NCBI GenBank assembly: GCA_964609615.1
Contig: CAZSRL010000001.1
Span: forward strand, 29,511 to 93,510
From: CAZSRL01 sp964609615
GTDB lineage: Bacteria > Bacillota_I > Bacilli_A > RF39 > UBA660
DNA length: 64,000 nucleotides
Direction of reading: 5' to 3'
Shown piece by piece: positions 32,660-41,719 of the stretch. Position numbers and translations under genes: made by a program. Position 1 is the first letter of the stretch. Each line of letters starts with the position of its first letter. The notes under the pieces are model-generated. The model was not told where the DNA came from. It did no database searches and was given only the letters and a program-made list of their open reading frames with translations.

Positions 32660-33850
32660 TTACTTTGTTATTTGCCCAACTATATTTAGCATTGTATCAG
32701 TTTTTCCATATTTTATAAGATGAAAATTTCTCTCTGGAAAAAACACAATAGTAATCATTATTAGTAAAACAATACTCATTATTATACTTAACAATACTTT
32801 TTGTTTAGTAATCTTTTTATTATCTTTATTAGCAAAGAATAAATACATCATTAATAATAAAAATGTATTAATAAGAAACATATACCATCTACCATAATCA
32901 CATAGTATGAAAAATAGTATGGATGGAGATACTGTTGAAAGCATCATTAATATAAAAATAAGTTTATTTTTTGATTTTTTATATAATTTTATAAAACATG
33001 TTTTTAAACCAATAATAATAATTAATATATAACCAACTATAGCTATAATATAGTCTAAAATATTTTGTTCTGCTGTATATGTTTTTATTAATTCCCTGTT
33101 TCCTTGTGAGGTTGAATAATAATAATCATTTATTACAGCAGGATCGATATCTAAAGAAGATTTAATATTTAAATAATTTATAAATTCATTGCTACTATTA
33201 AAGTTAGGTGTAAAGATTATAAATCTAACAACAATAAACATAGAAAGCAATACAATAATATTAATAATAAATGTTTTTAAATAATTTTTTTCTTTTGTAT
33301 TACTATATTCATATAACAATACCATACAAATCATTGGAGAAAGCCAAATTAAATAACTTTCATGTATTAACATACCAATTATACTAAATATTGGAATTAA
33401 AAATAATTTCTTTTTATTAATACATAATAAAGAAAGTATTCCCAATATATAAATGTAAATATCTAATCTACCTAATTCAAGATAACTATACATAAAAGTA
33501 AATGATCCGGTATTTATAATAAATAATAATGCTATTAAAATAAAATAATTGTTATATTTTTTTACTAACATGTTTAATACATAACTAATAAAGAACATTA
33601 AACTAAATATTATAAATATATTGGCAATTACTACTTCTGTTTTTGTAGTTAAACCCAGTAATAAAAATATTTCCCCTATTAATCCTCTAGATATTAAACC
33701 ATTATCATAATTAATAGCGTAATATGTTAATGTATAAGAATTCATTGAATCGAACGGACTTAGTTTATAAAAGAAAAAAAATACTAAAATAGCCATGAAA
33801 AAAAAGAAAAAAAAGTTCTTTTGTTTTAAATTGTTAATAAAGTTATTCAT
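32660..33850 (-). CDS. Polytopic membrane protein of unknown function (glycan operon)
   Basis: 396 residues, about ten membrane helices. The first external loop contains NSYTLTYYAINYDNGLISRGLIG, suggestive of an EpsG- or GT-C-like wall-polymer protein, but I do not recognise a family. The start ATG 33850 has AAGGTGAAGTAT upstream; a GTG at 33859 overlaps the ribosome site. The 5' end has long A runs coding a poly-Phe stretch and could be prone to slippage. It lies between the epimerase and GT-C genes of the putative polyprenyl-pentose operon. Confidence 0.72.
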   Translation of the reverse strand: MNNFINNLKQKNFFFFFFMAILVFFFFYKLSPFDSMNSYTLTYYAINYDNGLISRGLIGEIFLLLGLTTKTEVVIANIFIIFSLMFFISYVLNMLVKKYNNYFILIALLFIINTGSFTFMYSYLELGRLDIYIYILGILSLLCINKKKLFLIPIFSIIGMLIHESYLIWLSPMICMVLLYEYSNTKEKNYLKTFIINIIVLLSMFIVVRFIIFTPNFNSSNEFINYLNIKSSLDIDPAVINDYYYSTSQGNRELIKTYTAEQNILDYIIAIVGYILIIIIGLKTCFIKLYKKSKNKLIFILMMLSTVSPSILFFILCDYGRWYMFLINTFLLLMMYLFFANKDNKKITKQKVLLSIIMSIVLLIMITIVFFPERNFHLIKYGKTDTMLNIVGQITK

Positions 33851-33900
33851 ATACTTCACCTTTAAATATTATATCAAAGAAAAAGTAAAATAAAAAGTAG

Positions 33901-34947
33901 TTAAAAGAACTTTTTAACTACTCCTAAGATTCCTTGTTTCCATGGCACTCTATGGCTTACACCACTTGTATTTTTAAAGTTTTTTAGATTTTTTAAATAC
34001 CATTTATAATTTCTTAATAAAGCATCCTTATTTGAATATTTAGGATTATAACATAATTTTTTTCTTGCTTTTTCTATTGATACAAAACTATCTTTACTTG
34101 CTGTTTCATATACCCATTTATATAACGGAGATAAGTGTAAGAATTCCAATACTCTTAATCCAAATATAACTGGAACTGCGGGAAATCCTTTTATCTTTTT
34201 TCCGTATCCAGCATAATCAAGTACTGCCTGATAATCTTCTTTCATTGTTGTGTAATCACTTGCTCCAATATTAAATACATCATTTACTTTAGATTTTGGA
34301 AGAGTCATTGACAATAAAATTGCATCACATAAATCATCTACGTCTAGAAGTTGATATCTGTTGTTTCCACTACCAATCATTGGAAATCCTCTTCCATCAT
34401 TAGCCCAATCATAAAACATTGCAAAAACTCCAAGTCTTTCAGGACCAATAAATGATTTTGGTCTAATAATAGTTGTTGTTAATCCTTTATTTCTAAACTT
34501 AATACATTCTTTTTCAGCTTCTATTTTAGCAATTCCATAAGGACCAACACCATCTAATTTATCAGTTTCTAAAAGTGGATGATGATCAGGAATACCATAT
34601 ACCGCTGTTGAAGATATTTGAATAAATCTTTTTATTTTGTTTTTATAAGCACTAGTTACTACATTTTTACTTCCAGCAATATCAGTAGTAAATATTTCTT
34701 TTTTTGTATATAAAGGTAATGCCGCAGCACAATGAATACAATAAGTACATCCTTTCATACATTTATTAACTTGTTTCATGTTTCTAATATCGCCTACAAC
34801 GTGTTCAATTTTATCCATGCAATCTTTATAATCAAATGCAACTAAATCAAGAGAAATAACATCATATCCTTCTTTTAACAATTTTCTAATTAGGTTAATA
34901 CCTAAAAATCCGCTTCCTCCAGTTACAAACACTTTTTCTTTCTTCAT
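33901..34947 (-). CDS. NAD-dependent epimerase/dehydratase (extended SDR)
   Basis: 348 residues. The Rossmann motif GGSGFLG (10-16) and the active site, with SSTAVYG and YGIAK (Tyr/Lys), are present. The C-terminal ~100 residues form a substrate domain with a basic tail. It acts on a nucleotide- or lipid-linked sugar. In the context of a phosphoribosyl-polyprenyl synthase it could be part of a ribose-to-arabinose conversion, but no DprE1-like FAD oxidase is nearby. It overlaps the GtrA stop by one base. Confidence 0.85.
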   Translation of the reverse strand: MKKEKVFVTGGSGFLGINLIRKLLKEGYDVISLDLVAFDYKDCMDKIEHVVGDIRNMKQVNKCMKGCTYCIHCAAALPLYTKKEIFTTDIAGSKNVVTSAYKNKIKRFIQISSTAVYGIPDHHPLLETDKLDGVGPYGIAKIEAEKECIKFRNKGLTTTIIRPKSFIGPERLGVFAMFYDWANDGRGFPMIGSGNNRYQLLDVDDLCDAILLSMTLPKSKVNDVFNIGASDYTTMKEDYQAVLDYAGYGKKIKGFPAVPVIFGLRVLEFLHLSPLYKWVYETASKDSFVSIEKARKKLCYNPKYSNKDALLRNYKWYLKNLKNFKNTSGVSHRVPWKQGILGVVKKFF

Positions 34948-35399
34948 TACTTCTCCACCTCAGTATTAATTATAGTTTTTTTATTTTTATTTGTAAAGGC
35001 ATAAAATTTTACAATTAAATATGTTATTGGTAAACCAAACATAGCCGCTAATAAATATACTATATAATGATTCCAATTTAAAATATTAATAAATACGCAT
35101 ACAAAACTAAATAATATTATAAAATTTGGAATATATGATATTACAAATTTTATAAATTTTTTAAAACTTAATTTATTTTTAAAAATCAATCTAGTATTTA
35201 AATAATATGCCACAAATAAACTACTACCATATCCTATAACATATGAAATAATAGGATTTACATTAAATGATATTATTGAAGAAATAATAAAATTAGTTAA
35301 TGTTCCCATTCCTCCACAAAATATGAATAATATAAAATCCTTATTAGTAAATAATTTTATTTTTTCTTTAAAACTTAAATCTTTTATTGAATCCTTCAA
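34947..35399 (-). CDS. GtrA-family membrane protein
   Basis: 150 residues, four membrane helices. FCGGMGTLTNFIISS is the typical GtrA first helix and ends in YYLNTRLIFK (R/K-F-x-F-K type). GtrA proteins are thought to flip polyprenyl-phosphate sugars. The frame is open to 35435 inside the UbiA gene, but GAGGTGAATAAA followed by TTG at 35399 marks the start. First of three GtrA genes in the window. Confidence 0.8.
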   Translation of the reverse strand: MKDSIKDLSFKEKIKLFTNKDFILFIFCGGMGTLTNFIISSIISFNVNPIISYVIGYGSSLFVAYYLNTRLIFKNKLSFKKFIKFVISYIPNFIILFSFVCVFINILNWNHYIVYLLAAMFGLPITYLIVKFYAFTNKNKKTIINTEVEK

Positions 35400-35404
35400 T
35401 TTAT

Positions 35405-36241
35405 TCACCTCATTATAATTACAAAAAATATACAAAACAAAAATGTTAATCCTATCAATACTTTATCTCTAAAAAAAACTTCTGTTGGATCACCATCTAA
35501 ATCAGATTCTACATCTAAACAATATTTCATTAATATCACAAATAGAAATGGAATAGAAAAAAATAAATATTTTATATTTTGTTCAACTACCCATAGAGAA
35601 TAAAATACAATTGATAAAGTTACAGAACTATACATAAATTTATCTAAAAAATCTTTGTTATAGTTTTGTAATACAAGTCTTGATTTTGATTTATACTGTA
35701 ATAATTCATTTCTTCTTTTGCCAAAAGCAAAGAAAAATGACAAACTCATAGTTGTTAAAAACAACCAATTAGATACAGAAACATCAATAATAATTGAACC
35801 ATAGTATAATCTAATAATATAAAAAACAACAAGTAACAATAAATCTAATAATATTATATTTTTTCCAATAAAACTATAAAAAACATTTAATACTAGATAA
35901 AAAAACAATAATAACCAAGAGTATAAACATAATCCAGCAGAAAAATAATTAAATAATATACTTAATAAAAAACAAACAATCATTATTATTGTAGCTTTTA
36001 ATACAGAAATATCTCCTTTTGCAATAGGCCTATTTTTTTTTGTATCATGTTTTTTATCATATGAAACATCCTTAATATCATTAATAATATATACAACAGA
36101 AGAAATAAAACAAAAGGCAATAAAACCAAATATAACATTTGATAATTCTGAAGAAAATAATTCTTTAGCAAATAACAAAGGTAAAAAAACAATAAAGTTT
36201 TTTATATATTGTTTTACTCTTAATAATTTTATATATTTCAT
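35405..36241 (-). CDS. UbiA prenyltransferase, phosphoribosyl-polyprenyl-phosphate synthase-like
   Basis: 278 residues, about nine membrane helices. The first Asp-rich motif NDIKDVSYDKKHD is at 54-66 with KNRPIAKG following. The second Asp-rich region near the C-terminus (DVESDLDGDPTEVFFRD) has the GDPTE-x-x-x-R-D ending of decaprenyl-phosphate phosphoribosyltransferases (Rv3806c type), not of quinone or heme UbiA enzymes. The predicted reaction transfers phosphoribosyl from PRPP to polyprenyl phosphate. First gene of the glycan operon, with an extended -10 (TGGTAGAAT, 36264-36272) upstream. Confidence 0.85.
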   Translation of the reverse strand: MKYIKLLRVKQYIKNFIVFLPLLFAKELFSSELSNVIFGFIAFCFISSVVYIINDIKDVSYDKKHDTKKNRPIAKGDISVLKATIIMIVCFLLSILFNYFSAGLCLYSWLLLFFYLVLNVFYSFIGKNIILLDLLLLVVFYIIRLYYGSIIIDVSVSNWLFLTTMSLSFFFAFGKRRNELLQYKSKSRLVLQNYNKDFLDKFMYSSVTLSIVFYSLWVVEQNIKYLFFSIPFLFVILMKYCLDVESDLDGDPTEVFFRDKVLIGLTFLFCIFFVIIMR

Positions 36242-36263
36242 ACCTCACACATCCTACTTATAT

Positions 36264-36272
36264 ATTCTACCA
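36264..36272 (-). promoter_or_regulatory. Probable promoter of the UbiA operon
   Basis: Extended -10 TGGTAGAAT on the minus strand, about 25 bases before the UbiA start. The -35 is weak. Confidence 0.5.
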
Positions 36273-36303
36273 TATTTAATTAATAAATAAAAATAAAAGT
36301 CAA

Positions 36304-36334
36304 AAAAATCTTACTTTTGTTTTAGTAAGATTTT
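36304..36334 (-). terminator. Terminator of the PASTA-repeat gene
   Basis: An 11-bp stem AAAATCTTACT/AGTAAGATTTT with a U-rich tail. It overlaps the restored stop of the frameshifted PASTA gene at 36333. Confidence 0.75.
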
Positions 36335-37665
36335 ATTCTCCAAGAATATTTAAAATTGAATTATCATTAATCACTGACTCTTTATTACTATCATTTACTT
36401 TTTTATTGTTTTGTTTGATGATCTCATTTTTATTATTATGTTCTTCTTTGCTATTTTCTTTTATTATTTTTTCTCTCTTAGCAACGTATACAATTATTTC
36501 TTCATTACTATTTATATTTGAACCAGGATTTATAGAATAATTTATTATATTATTATTTGGAATATCATTATTTATTTTATATTTAATTTTATATTTTATA
36601 TTTTATCTTGTATCTATATGCAAAATCTTTAAACTCATTTAACTTAGAAAAATTAGGTAGTTTTAATTTACCTAATGAAAAATATAAAACAATGTTATCT
36701 ATTTGTGATATTTTATTATTAGATTTTATATTAGCAGATATATATTTTCCTTTTTTTATTTTATTATTATATACGTAATTAAATTTAACATTTAAGTTGT
36801 TTTTTATTATCCAGTTATTTATTTCTTTGGTGTTCAATTTATTAAAATTAGGAACTATTATTTCTTTTCCTTTTGATATATATAAAACAATCTTTTTTTC
36901 TTTTTCTATTTCTTTAGACTTAATAATATTATTTTTTTCAATTATATTGCTAAATTCATATATTTCTTCGTATTTATAATTATTAGATAAAAGATATATA
37001 ATGGCTTCATATTTATTTTTATTTACTAAACTAAAATCATGTATCTTTTTATATTCTTTTTTCATACAAAAACTAAATTTTATTTTTTCATTTCTATTAA
37101 CAGTTCCTATAGTTGATTGATCAATTAAAATATTATTATTACATATATTTGTTTTATTTAAAACTATTTCTACATTATTTAAATAATTTGTTTTTATAAA
37201 TTTACTTACATAATTATTATTTTTACCTATTAAATATGGGATAATTATTTTTTTATTCATATTAGGACCTTTACTAACAACTACATTTATATGTTTATTA
37301 TCTTTTATATTATAAACAATTATTTTATTTTCCTTTACTTTATCAGAATATTCATAATTAACATTAACTTTTATATTATTACTTTTAGCATACATATATA
37401 ATTCATTATAATTTTTATTTAAATATTCTGTATCATTACTTTTATATAATATTTTTGAACTATTAATTATACAAAAACTAAAGAATATTATAATTAATAT
37501 TTTATTTATAATATTTATCATTTTATTATTATATTTAAAAAATAAAATAATAAAAACTAATAAAAACGCTAATATAATATATAAAAAATTTAAATTTAAT
37601 AATGAATAGATTAAATTAATTATACTTAAAACTAATAATATATTTTTAAAATTATTATTATTCAT
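36333..37665 (-). pseudogene. PASTA-repeat membrane protein with a +1 frameshift
   Basis: The first frame (37665 to stop at 36589) has three membrane helices in its first ~80 residues, then external PASTA-like repeats: VVVSKGPNMNKKIIIPYLIG, VLYISKGKEIIVPNFN, VLYFSLGKLKLPNFSKL. It stops inside a repeat. The next frame carries on immediately with the missing half of that repeat (NYSINPGSNINSNEEIIVYV) and a polar tail, ending TAA at 36333-36335. The shift falls in a run of near-repeated AAAATAT units (about 36580-36600). Unlike PASTA kinases it has no kinase domain. It may bind peptidoglycan or lipid II. Either a real mutation, a switchable tract, or a sequence error. Start by GGTGA before ATG 37665 (37680 also open). 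Confidence 0.75.
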
Positions 37666-37701
37666 AATATACTTCACCATTATTAGTATTAACTATTATA
37701 A

Positions 37702-37728
37702 AAAAGATAAACGTTAAGTTTATCTTTT
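37702..37728. terminator. Terminator of the GH25 lysozyme gene
   Basis: An 11-bp stem AAAAGATAAAC/GTTTATCTTTT (37702-37712, 37718-37728), overlapping the stop. Confidence 0.8.
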
Positions 37729-39964
37729 ATACTTTATACCAAAAGTTCATATCTACTCTTCCACTAATTCCAGAAACAGTCCCTGAAGAGGTATATTGCC
37801 ATCCATAATAGTTTTTATATCCGCAAGGACCAGCAGATGAATAATGATAAGAACACTTTGTACTATAATGTGCTACCCACATAGGATATTGTTTTATTAA
37901 TGAACTATTTAAATATCCACTTGAACTAAAGAAAGCGCTTGCATTACCATAAACACCAGTTTTATATCCGGCAGCTTTCATATTATTTATAAAAGCAGGT
38001 ATAACTTTTTCATAATTTGTTCTTCCTATACTTGATACTTCAGCATCATACCATACACCATAATATAAATAAGGGTTCCCAACTGCAGAAAGTTTTAATC
38101 TTAAAGCTACAGCTTCTTTAATGGCATCAGATGCATTATTAACGTAGCCGTAATAATAAACACCTCTAGGGATACCTAATCTTTTTAATTCTCTAATATT
38201 TCTTTCAAATTGCAAATCAGTTGCATTTGCCCCTGTTGAACTACCTGTATAACCTATTCTTACAATAGCACCATTTACTTTGCCGGATTTTTTTACAGCA
38301 GCCCAATCAATATTATTTTGCCACACAGAAACATCAATTACATTTGAACCAGTGCTAACTAATATTCCATCTTCTGAGAAAAGTTTACTTTTTCCATACA
38401 CAGTTCTCCATCCAGTTAATAAGTTTCCATTCCCATCTTGATAATATGTGTTATCTCCTTCTGTATAATATCCGTGAGTTGTATTTCCTTGTGAATTAAA
38501 ATTATATACTACTCCACTTATAGTAGTTTTTACGCTCATATAAGAAGCACCATTAGAGCCTAAGTAATACATTTTAGAATTAGCATATATCCACATGTTT
38601 TTATATATTTTACCTTTGTTTATGTAATAATATCTTCCTCCGGAATATATAAATCCATTTTGCATTGCCCCATTTGAATTAAAAAAGTAATATTTCTTTT
38701 TTATACTCACTATACCTTTTACTGCATGTCCGTATCTATTAAAATAATATGTTTTTTTGTTTATTGTTTTCCACTTGCTTTTAGTCATATTACCTTTTTT
38801 ACTAATGTACCAAGTATATCCGTTGTGATTTATTAGACCTGTTTGTTTATGATAATAATTGTTTAAATAATAATATTTTTTATTTAATTTTATTATTCCT
38901 CTAGACGCATGTCCTTTTTTGTTAAAATAATATTTATATTTTCCAATCTTTTTCCATTTGCTTTTGGTCATATTTCCTTTTGAACTTATATACCATTTAT
39001 ACCCATTGTATGTTATTAATCCTGTTTGTTTATGATAATAATTATTTAAATAATAATATTTTTTATTTAACTTTATTATTCCTCTTACAGCATGCCCATA
39101 CTTATTGAAGTAATAATAGTTATTATTTGTTTTAATCCATTTACTTTTAGATATTTTTCCTCCACTAATATAATAATAATATCCTGAGTCCCATACAAGT
39201 CCGTTTTTTTGTATTGCAGTTGTTTTATCAAAATAATATGTTGAGTTTCCTAAGGTAAACCATCCTTTTACAGCATGTGCGTTATTATCAAAGTAATATG
39301 TATTTCCATTTATCGTTTTAAAACTATTTTTAACAGCACCATTAGTTGTCATATAATAATAATATCCATTTATATTAACTAATCCTAGAGGTTGTACTCC
39401 TGTTGTATTAAAATAATGTAAGTTTCCATTTATTGTTTTAAAACCTAATTGCATTTCTCCAGTAATTAAATCAAAATAATATGTTTGATTATCTATTTTT
39501 TTTAATCCAGTCAACATTTCTCCAAATCTATTAAAAGCATAATATTTATCATTAATTCTATATAATCCACTACATACTATTTTTTCATTATCTTTTTCAT
39601 ATAAATAATATGTTGTATTTTTAATAACTTCATTATTATCTTTATCTATATTTTTTTCTTCTAATGTATTAAATCCATATTCTTTACTATAATCATTAAG
39701 TAATTCATATTTTAATTGATATGGTTTTATTTTATTTATTTGATCTTCTTGCTCATAAATTTTAATTATTTCTTGTTCATTTTCATCTTTATAAATTTTT
39801 TCATAATATTCTTCTAAAAAGTTATTGTAATCATATTCTATGTGAGTATAATCTTTTATTTGTTCAATTTCTATTTCTTCATCTGCTTTTACATTAAAAA
39901 AAGATAACAAAAAAATTGCTAGTGTAATAATAATTAAAAATACTGATTTTTTTACTACATTCAT
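37727..39964 (-). CDS. Secreted GH25 lysozyme with wall-binding repeats
   Basis: 745 residues. Signal peptide at 1-28 (hydrophobic core, then VKADE). An acidic leader (about 28-120) is followed by about 18 aromatic repeats of ~20 residues (YYYLNNYYHKQTGLI, WYISKKGNMTKSKWK types) resembling choline- or glucan-binding CW repeats; two ~60-residue blocks are almost identical. The C-terminal GH25 domain (about 537-745) begins NVIDVSVWQNNIDW and has the catalytic YDAE (about 638) and GWQYTSSG near the end. It hydrolyses peptidoglycan muramyl bonds, while the repeats anchor it to wall polymers made by the surrounding genes. Extended -10 TGGTATACT upstream (39983-39991) and an AGGAGAACTAGT ribosome site. 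Confidence 0.93.
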   Translation of the reverse strand: MNVVKKSVFLIIITLAIFLLSFFNVKADEEIEIEQIKDYTHIEYDYNNFLEEYYEKIYKDENEQEIIKIYEQEDQINKIKPYQLKYELLNDYSKEYGFNTLEEKNIDKDNNEVIKNTTYYLYEKDNEKIVCSGLYRINDKYYAFNRFGEMLTGLKKIDNQTYYFDLITGEMQLGFKTINGNLHYFNTTGVQPLGLVNINGYYYYMTTNGAVKNSFKTINGNTYYFDNNAHAVKGWFTLGNSTYYFDKTTAIQKNGLVWDSGYYYYISGGKISKSKWIKTNNNYYYFNKYGHAVRGIIKLNKKYYYLNNYYHKQTGLITYNGYKWYISSKGNMTKSKWKKIGKYKYYFNKKGHASRGIIKLNKKYYYLNNYYHKQTGLINHNGYTWYISKKGNMTKSKWKTINKKTYYFNRYGHAVKGIVSIKKKYYFFNSNGAMQNGFIYSGGRYYYINKGKIYKNMWIYANSKMYYLGSNGASYMSVKTTISGVVYNFNSQGNTTHGYYTEGDNTYYQDGNGNLLTGWRTVYGKSKLFSEDGILVSTGSNVIDVSVWQNNIDWAAVKKSGKVNGAIVRIGYTGSSTGANATDLQFERNIRELKRLGIPRGVYYYGYVNNASDAIKEAVALRLKLSAVGNPYLYYGVWYDAEVSSIGRTNYEKVIPAFINNMKAAGYKTGVYGNASAFFSSSGYLNSSLIKQYPMWVAHYSTKCSYHYSSAGPCGYKNYYGWQYTSSGTVSGISGRVDMNFWYKV
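38690..39100 (-). repeat. Near-identical ~180-bp coding repeats in the GH25 gene
   Basis: Blocks around 38760-38900 and 38935-39080 both encode the same ~60-residue unit (KSKWK...YYFNKKGHA...RGIIKLNKKYYYLNNYYHKQTGLI) with few changes. This is recent internal duplication in the wall-binding part. Confidence 0.7.
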
Positions 39965-39982
39965 ACTAGTTCTCCTATTATT

Positions 39983-39991
39983 AGTATACCA
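39983..39991 (-). promoter_or_regulatory. Probable promoter of the GH25 gene
   Basis: Extended -10 TGGTATACT, about 20 bases upstream of the start codon. The -35 is weak. Confidence 0.5.
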
Positions 39992-40019
39992 TATTTTTTT
40001 TTAATTAAAACTTTATCTA

Positions 40020-41261
40020 TTAATTTTTAAAAATAATGTCAAGTACTCTTTTTGTTGCTTTTCCATCATCTAAATAATTGAATTTTGCATTAAAACTGTC
40101 ATATTTTACTTTATAAGTGTTATTGTAATTATTAATATTGTTTATTTCTCTTATCAAATCTTTTTCAGTTTTAACAATTGGCCCTGGTAATATTTTTAAA
40201 TCAAAGTAAAAATCTCTCATATTATTCTTATATTCATCAAAATCATACATATAAAATAATATTGGCCTTTTTAAATTTGCATAATCAAAAAAGACGCTTG
40301 AATAATCAGATATTAAAATGTCACTAACAATATATAAATCATTTATATCTTCATAATCACTAACATCTATAATAAAATCTTTATATTTTCCAAAATCAAA
40401 TGAATTAGAAATGAAATAATGGGCCCTAAATAGTAGTACATATTCATTATTTAATTCTTTTTGTAATGTATCAAAGTTTATTCCTAAGTCATAAGTATAA
40501 CCTTTTCCAGTTTTATATTGATTTTCTCTCCAAGTTGGAGCATATAATATTACTTTTTTATTTTTAGGAATACTTAATTCTTTTTTTATTTTTTTTACAT
40601 CATTTTCTTTATAATTAATTAAATAATCATTTCTGGGATACCCTTGTTCAATAATACAATTTTCTTTATTTAAGCTTTTTAAATTAAAAGCAGAACTTAA
40701 TTTTTCGCTACATGCTTTCGAAGGGGAAATTAAATATTTAAACTTTTTTGCATCTTCTAAATATTTTTGTTTTAATGTATCATTGTTCATTTTTGCATTT
40801 TCTCCTTTTACTTCAATATCGAAGCCTAATCTTTTCAAAGGAGTACCATGCCAACATTGAACAAATACTTGGTCTTCTCTTACATTAATATACATAGGTA
40901 GTCTAGAATTTGAAATAATATATTTTGCTTTTGTCATAGCATTAATGTATTCATCAGATGCATAAAGAACAATAGTTGTTCTTTCATAATCAAAAAAATC
41001 ATATTCCTTTTCCTCTTTAAATGCCCATATAAATTTATAATTTTTATATTTATCATTTTTTAACATTTCCAAATAAATAGACTTAGGACTATCAGCACAT
41101 TTTCTTCCCATAAATGCTTCAAATAACACTAGGTTTTCATCTATTTTATTTTCTTTAACATATTTTTCATATATTTTAACTCTTTTATCACCAGACATTT
41201 TAATCCATATTTTCCATGTGAATTTATTTAATTTAAAAATTTTTCTTATTATATTTTTCAT
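40020..41261 (-). CDS. CDP-glycerol glycerophosphotransferase (TagB/TagF family)
   Basis: 413 residues. Core motifs of the family: VQCWHGTPLKRLGFD, LYAPTWRENQY and ISDYSSVFFDYANLKRPILFY. It transfers glycerol phosphate from CDP-glycerol to lipid-linked glycan at the membrane. There is no N-terminal extension of the large TagF type, so it could be a primase (TagB) or a chain-forming enzyme. It is closely related to the protein at 45454-46713. Last teichoic gene before the GH25 gene, with GAGGTATTATGC before ATG. Confidence 0.87.
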   Translation of the reverse strand: MKNIIRKIFKLNKFTWKIWIKMSGDKRVKIYEKYVKENKIDENLVLFEAFMGRKCADSPKSIYLEMLKNDKYKNYKFIWAFKEEKEYDFFDYERTTIVLYASDEYINAMTKAKYIISNSRLPMYINVREDQVFVQCWHGTPLKRLGFDIEVKGENAKMNNDTLKQKYLEDAKKFKYLISPSKACSEKLSSAFNLKSLNKENCIIEQGYPRNDYLINYKENDVKKIKKELSIPKNKKVILYAPTWRENQYKTGKGYTYDLGINFDTLQKELNNEYVLLFRAHYFISNSFDFGKYKDFIIDVSDYEDINDLYIVSDILISDYSSVFFDYANLKRPILFYMYDFDEYKNNMRDFYFDLKILPGPIVKTEKDLIREINNINNYNNTYKVKYDSFNAKFNYLDDGKATKRVLDIIFKN

Positions 41262-41301
41262 GCATAATACCTCATTTCTTAATTGTAGTATATCATATTA
41301 A

Positions 41302-41338
41302 AAGTGAAATATCGATAACTTGCATTGATATTTCACTT
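41302..41338 (-). terminator. Terminator after the GtrAB pair
   Basis: A 12-bp stem AAGTGAAATATC/GATATTTCACTT overlapping the GtrA stop, followed by UUUUAAU in the minus-strand RNA. Confidence 0.75.
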
Positions 41339-41719
41339 AATTTTCAGTATATATTTCATCACTATAAATGTTATTGGTATTGCAATTAAACTTGCTATTA
41401 ATCCACATATTTTTGCTGGCCACCCAATTATATCAACCAATAAAAATAACCCACCAGTTTGACATATAAATGTAGCAAGTCCAGTTAATGGAAACATCAA
41501 ATATTTCTTTAATGTTGGTTTAACCTTAAAATTATATTTACAATTTAAAAAGAAAGATATTGTCAAACTTATGACATATGATATTATATTTGATAGCATA
41601 TATGGTAGAAGTATTAATCCTAATAAATATAACCCGTTATAAATAATAGTATTTATTCCACCAATGATACAAAAAATAATAAAATTAATATTTAAAAATT
41701 GCTCTTTAAGCTTTGTCAT
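41333..41719 (-). CDS. GtrA-family membrane protein (second)
   Basis: 128 residues, four membrane helices. IIGGINTIIYNGLYLLG, FFLNCKYNFK and the TKxx tail fit GtrA. It overlaps the 3' end of the GT2 gene by 14 bases, so the two form a GtrA/GtrB-type pair: GtrB loads a sugar onto undecaprenyl phosphate and GtrA flips it outward. Confidence 0.82.
   Translation of the reverse strand: MTKLKEQFLNINFIIFCIIGGINTIIYNGLYLLGLILLPYMLSNIISYVISLTISFFLNCKYNFKVKPTLKKYLMFPLTGLATFICQTGGLFLLVDIIGWPAKICGLIASLIAIPITFIVMKYILKIK

Noticed and set aside
38690..39400. CRISPR array
   Set aside because: The regular repeats are coding, of the wall-binding type, with no constant repeat and unique spacer pattern.
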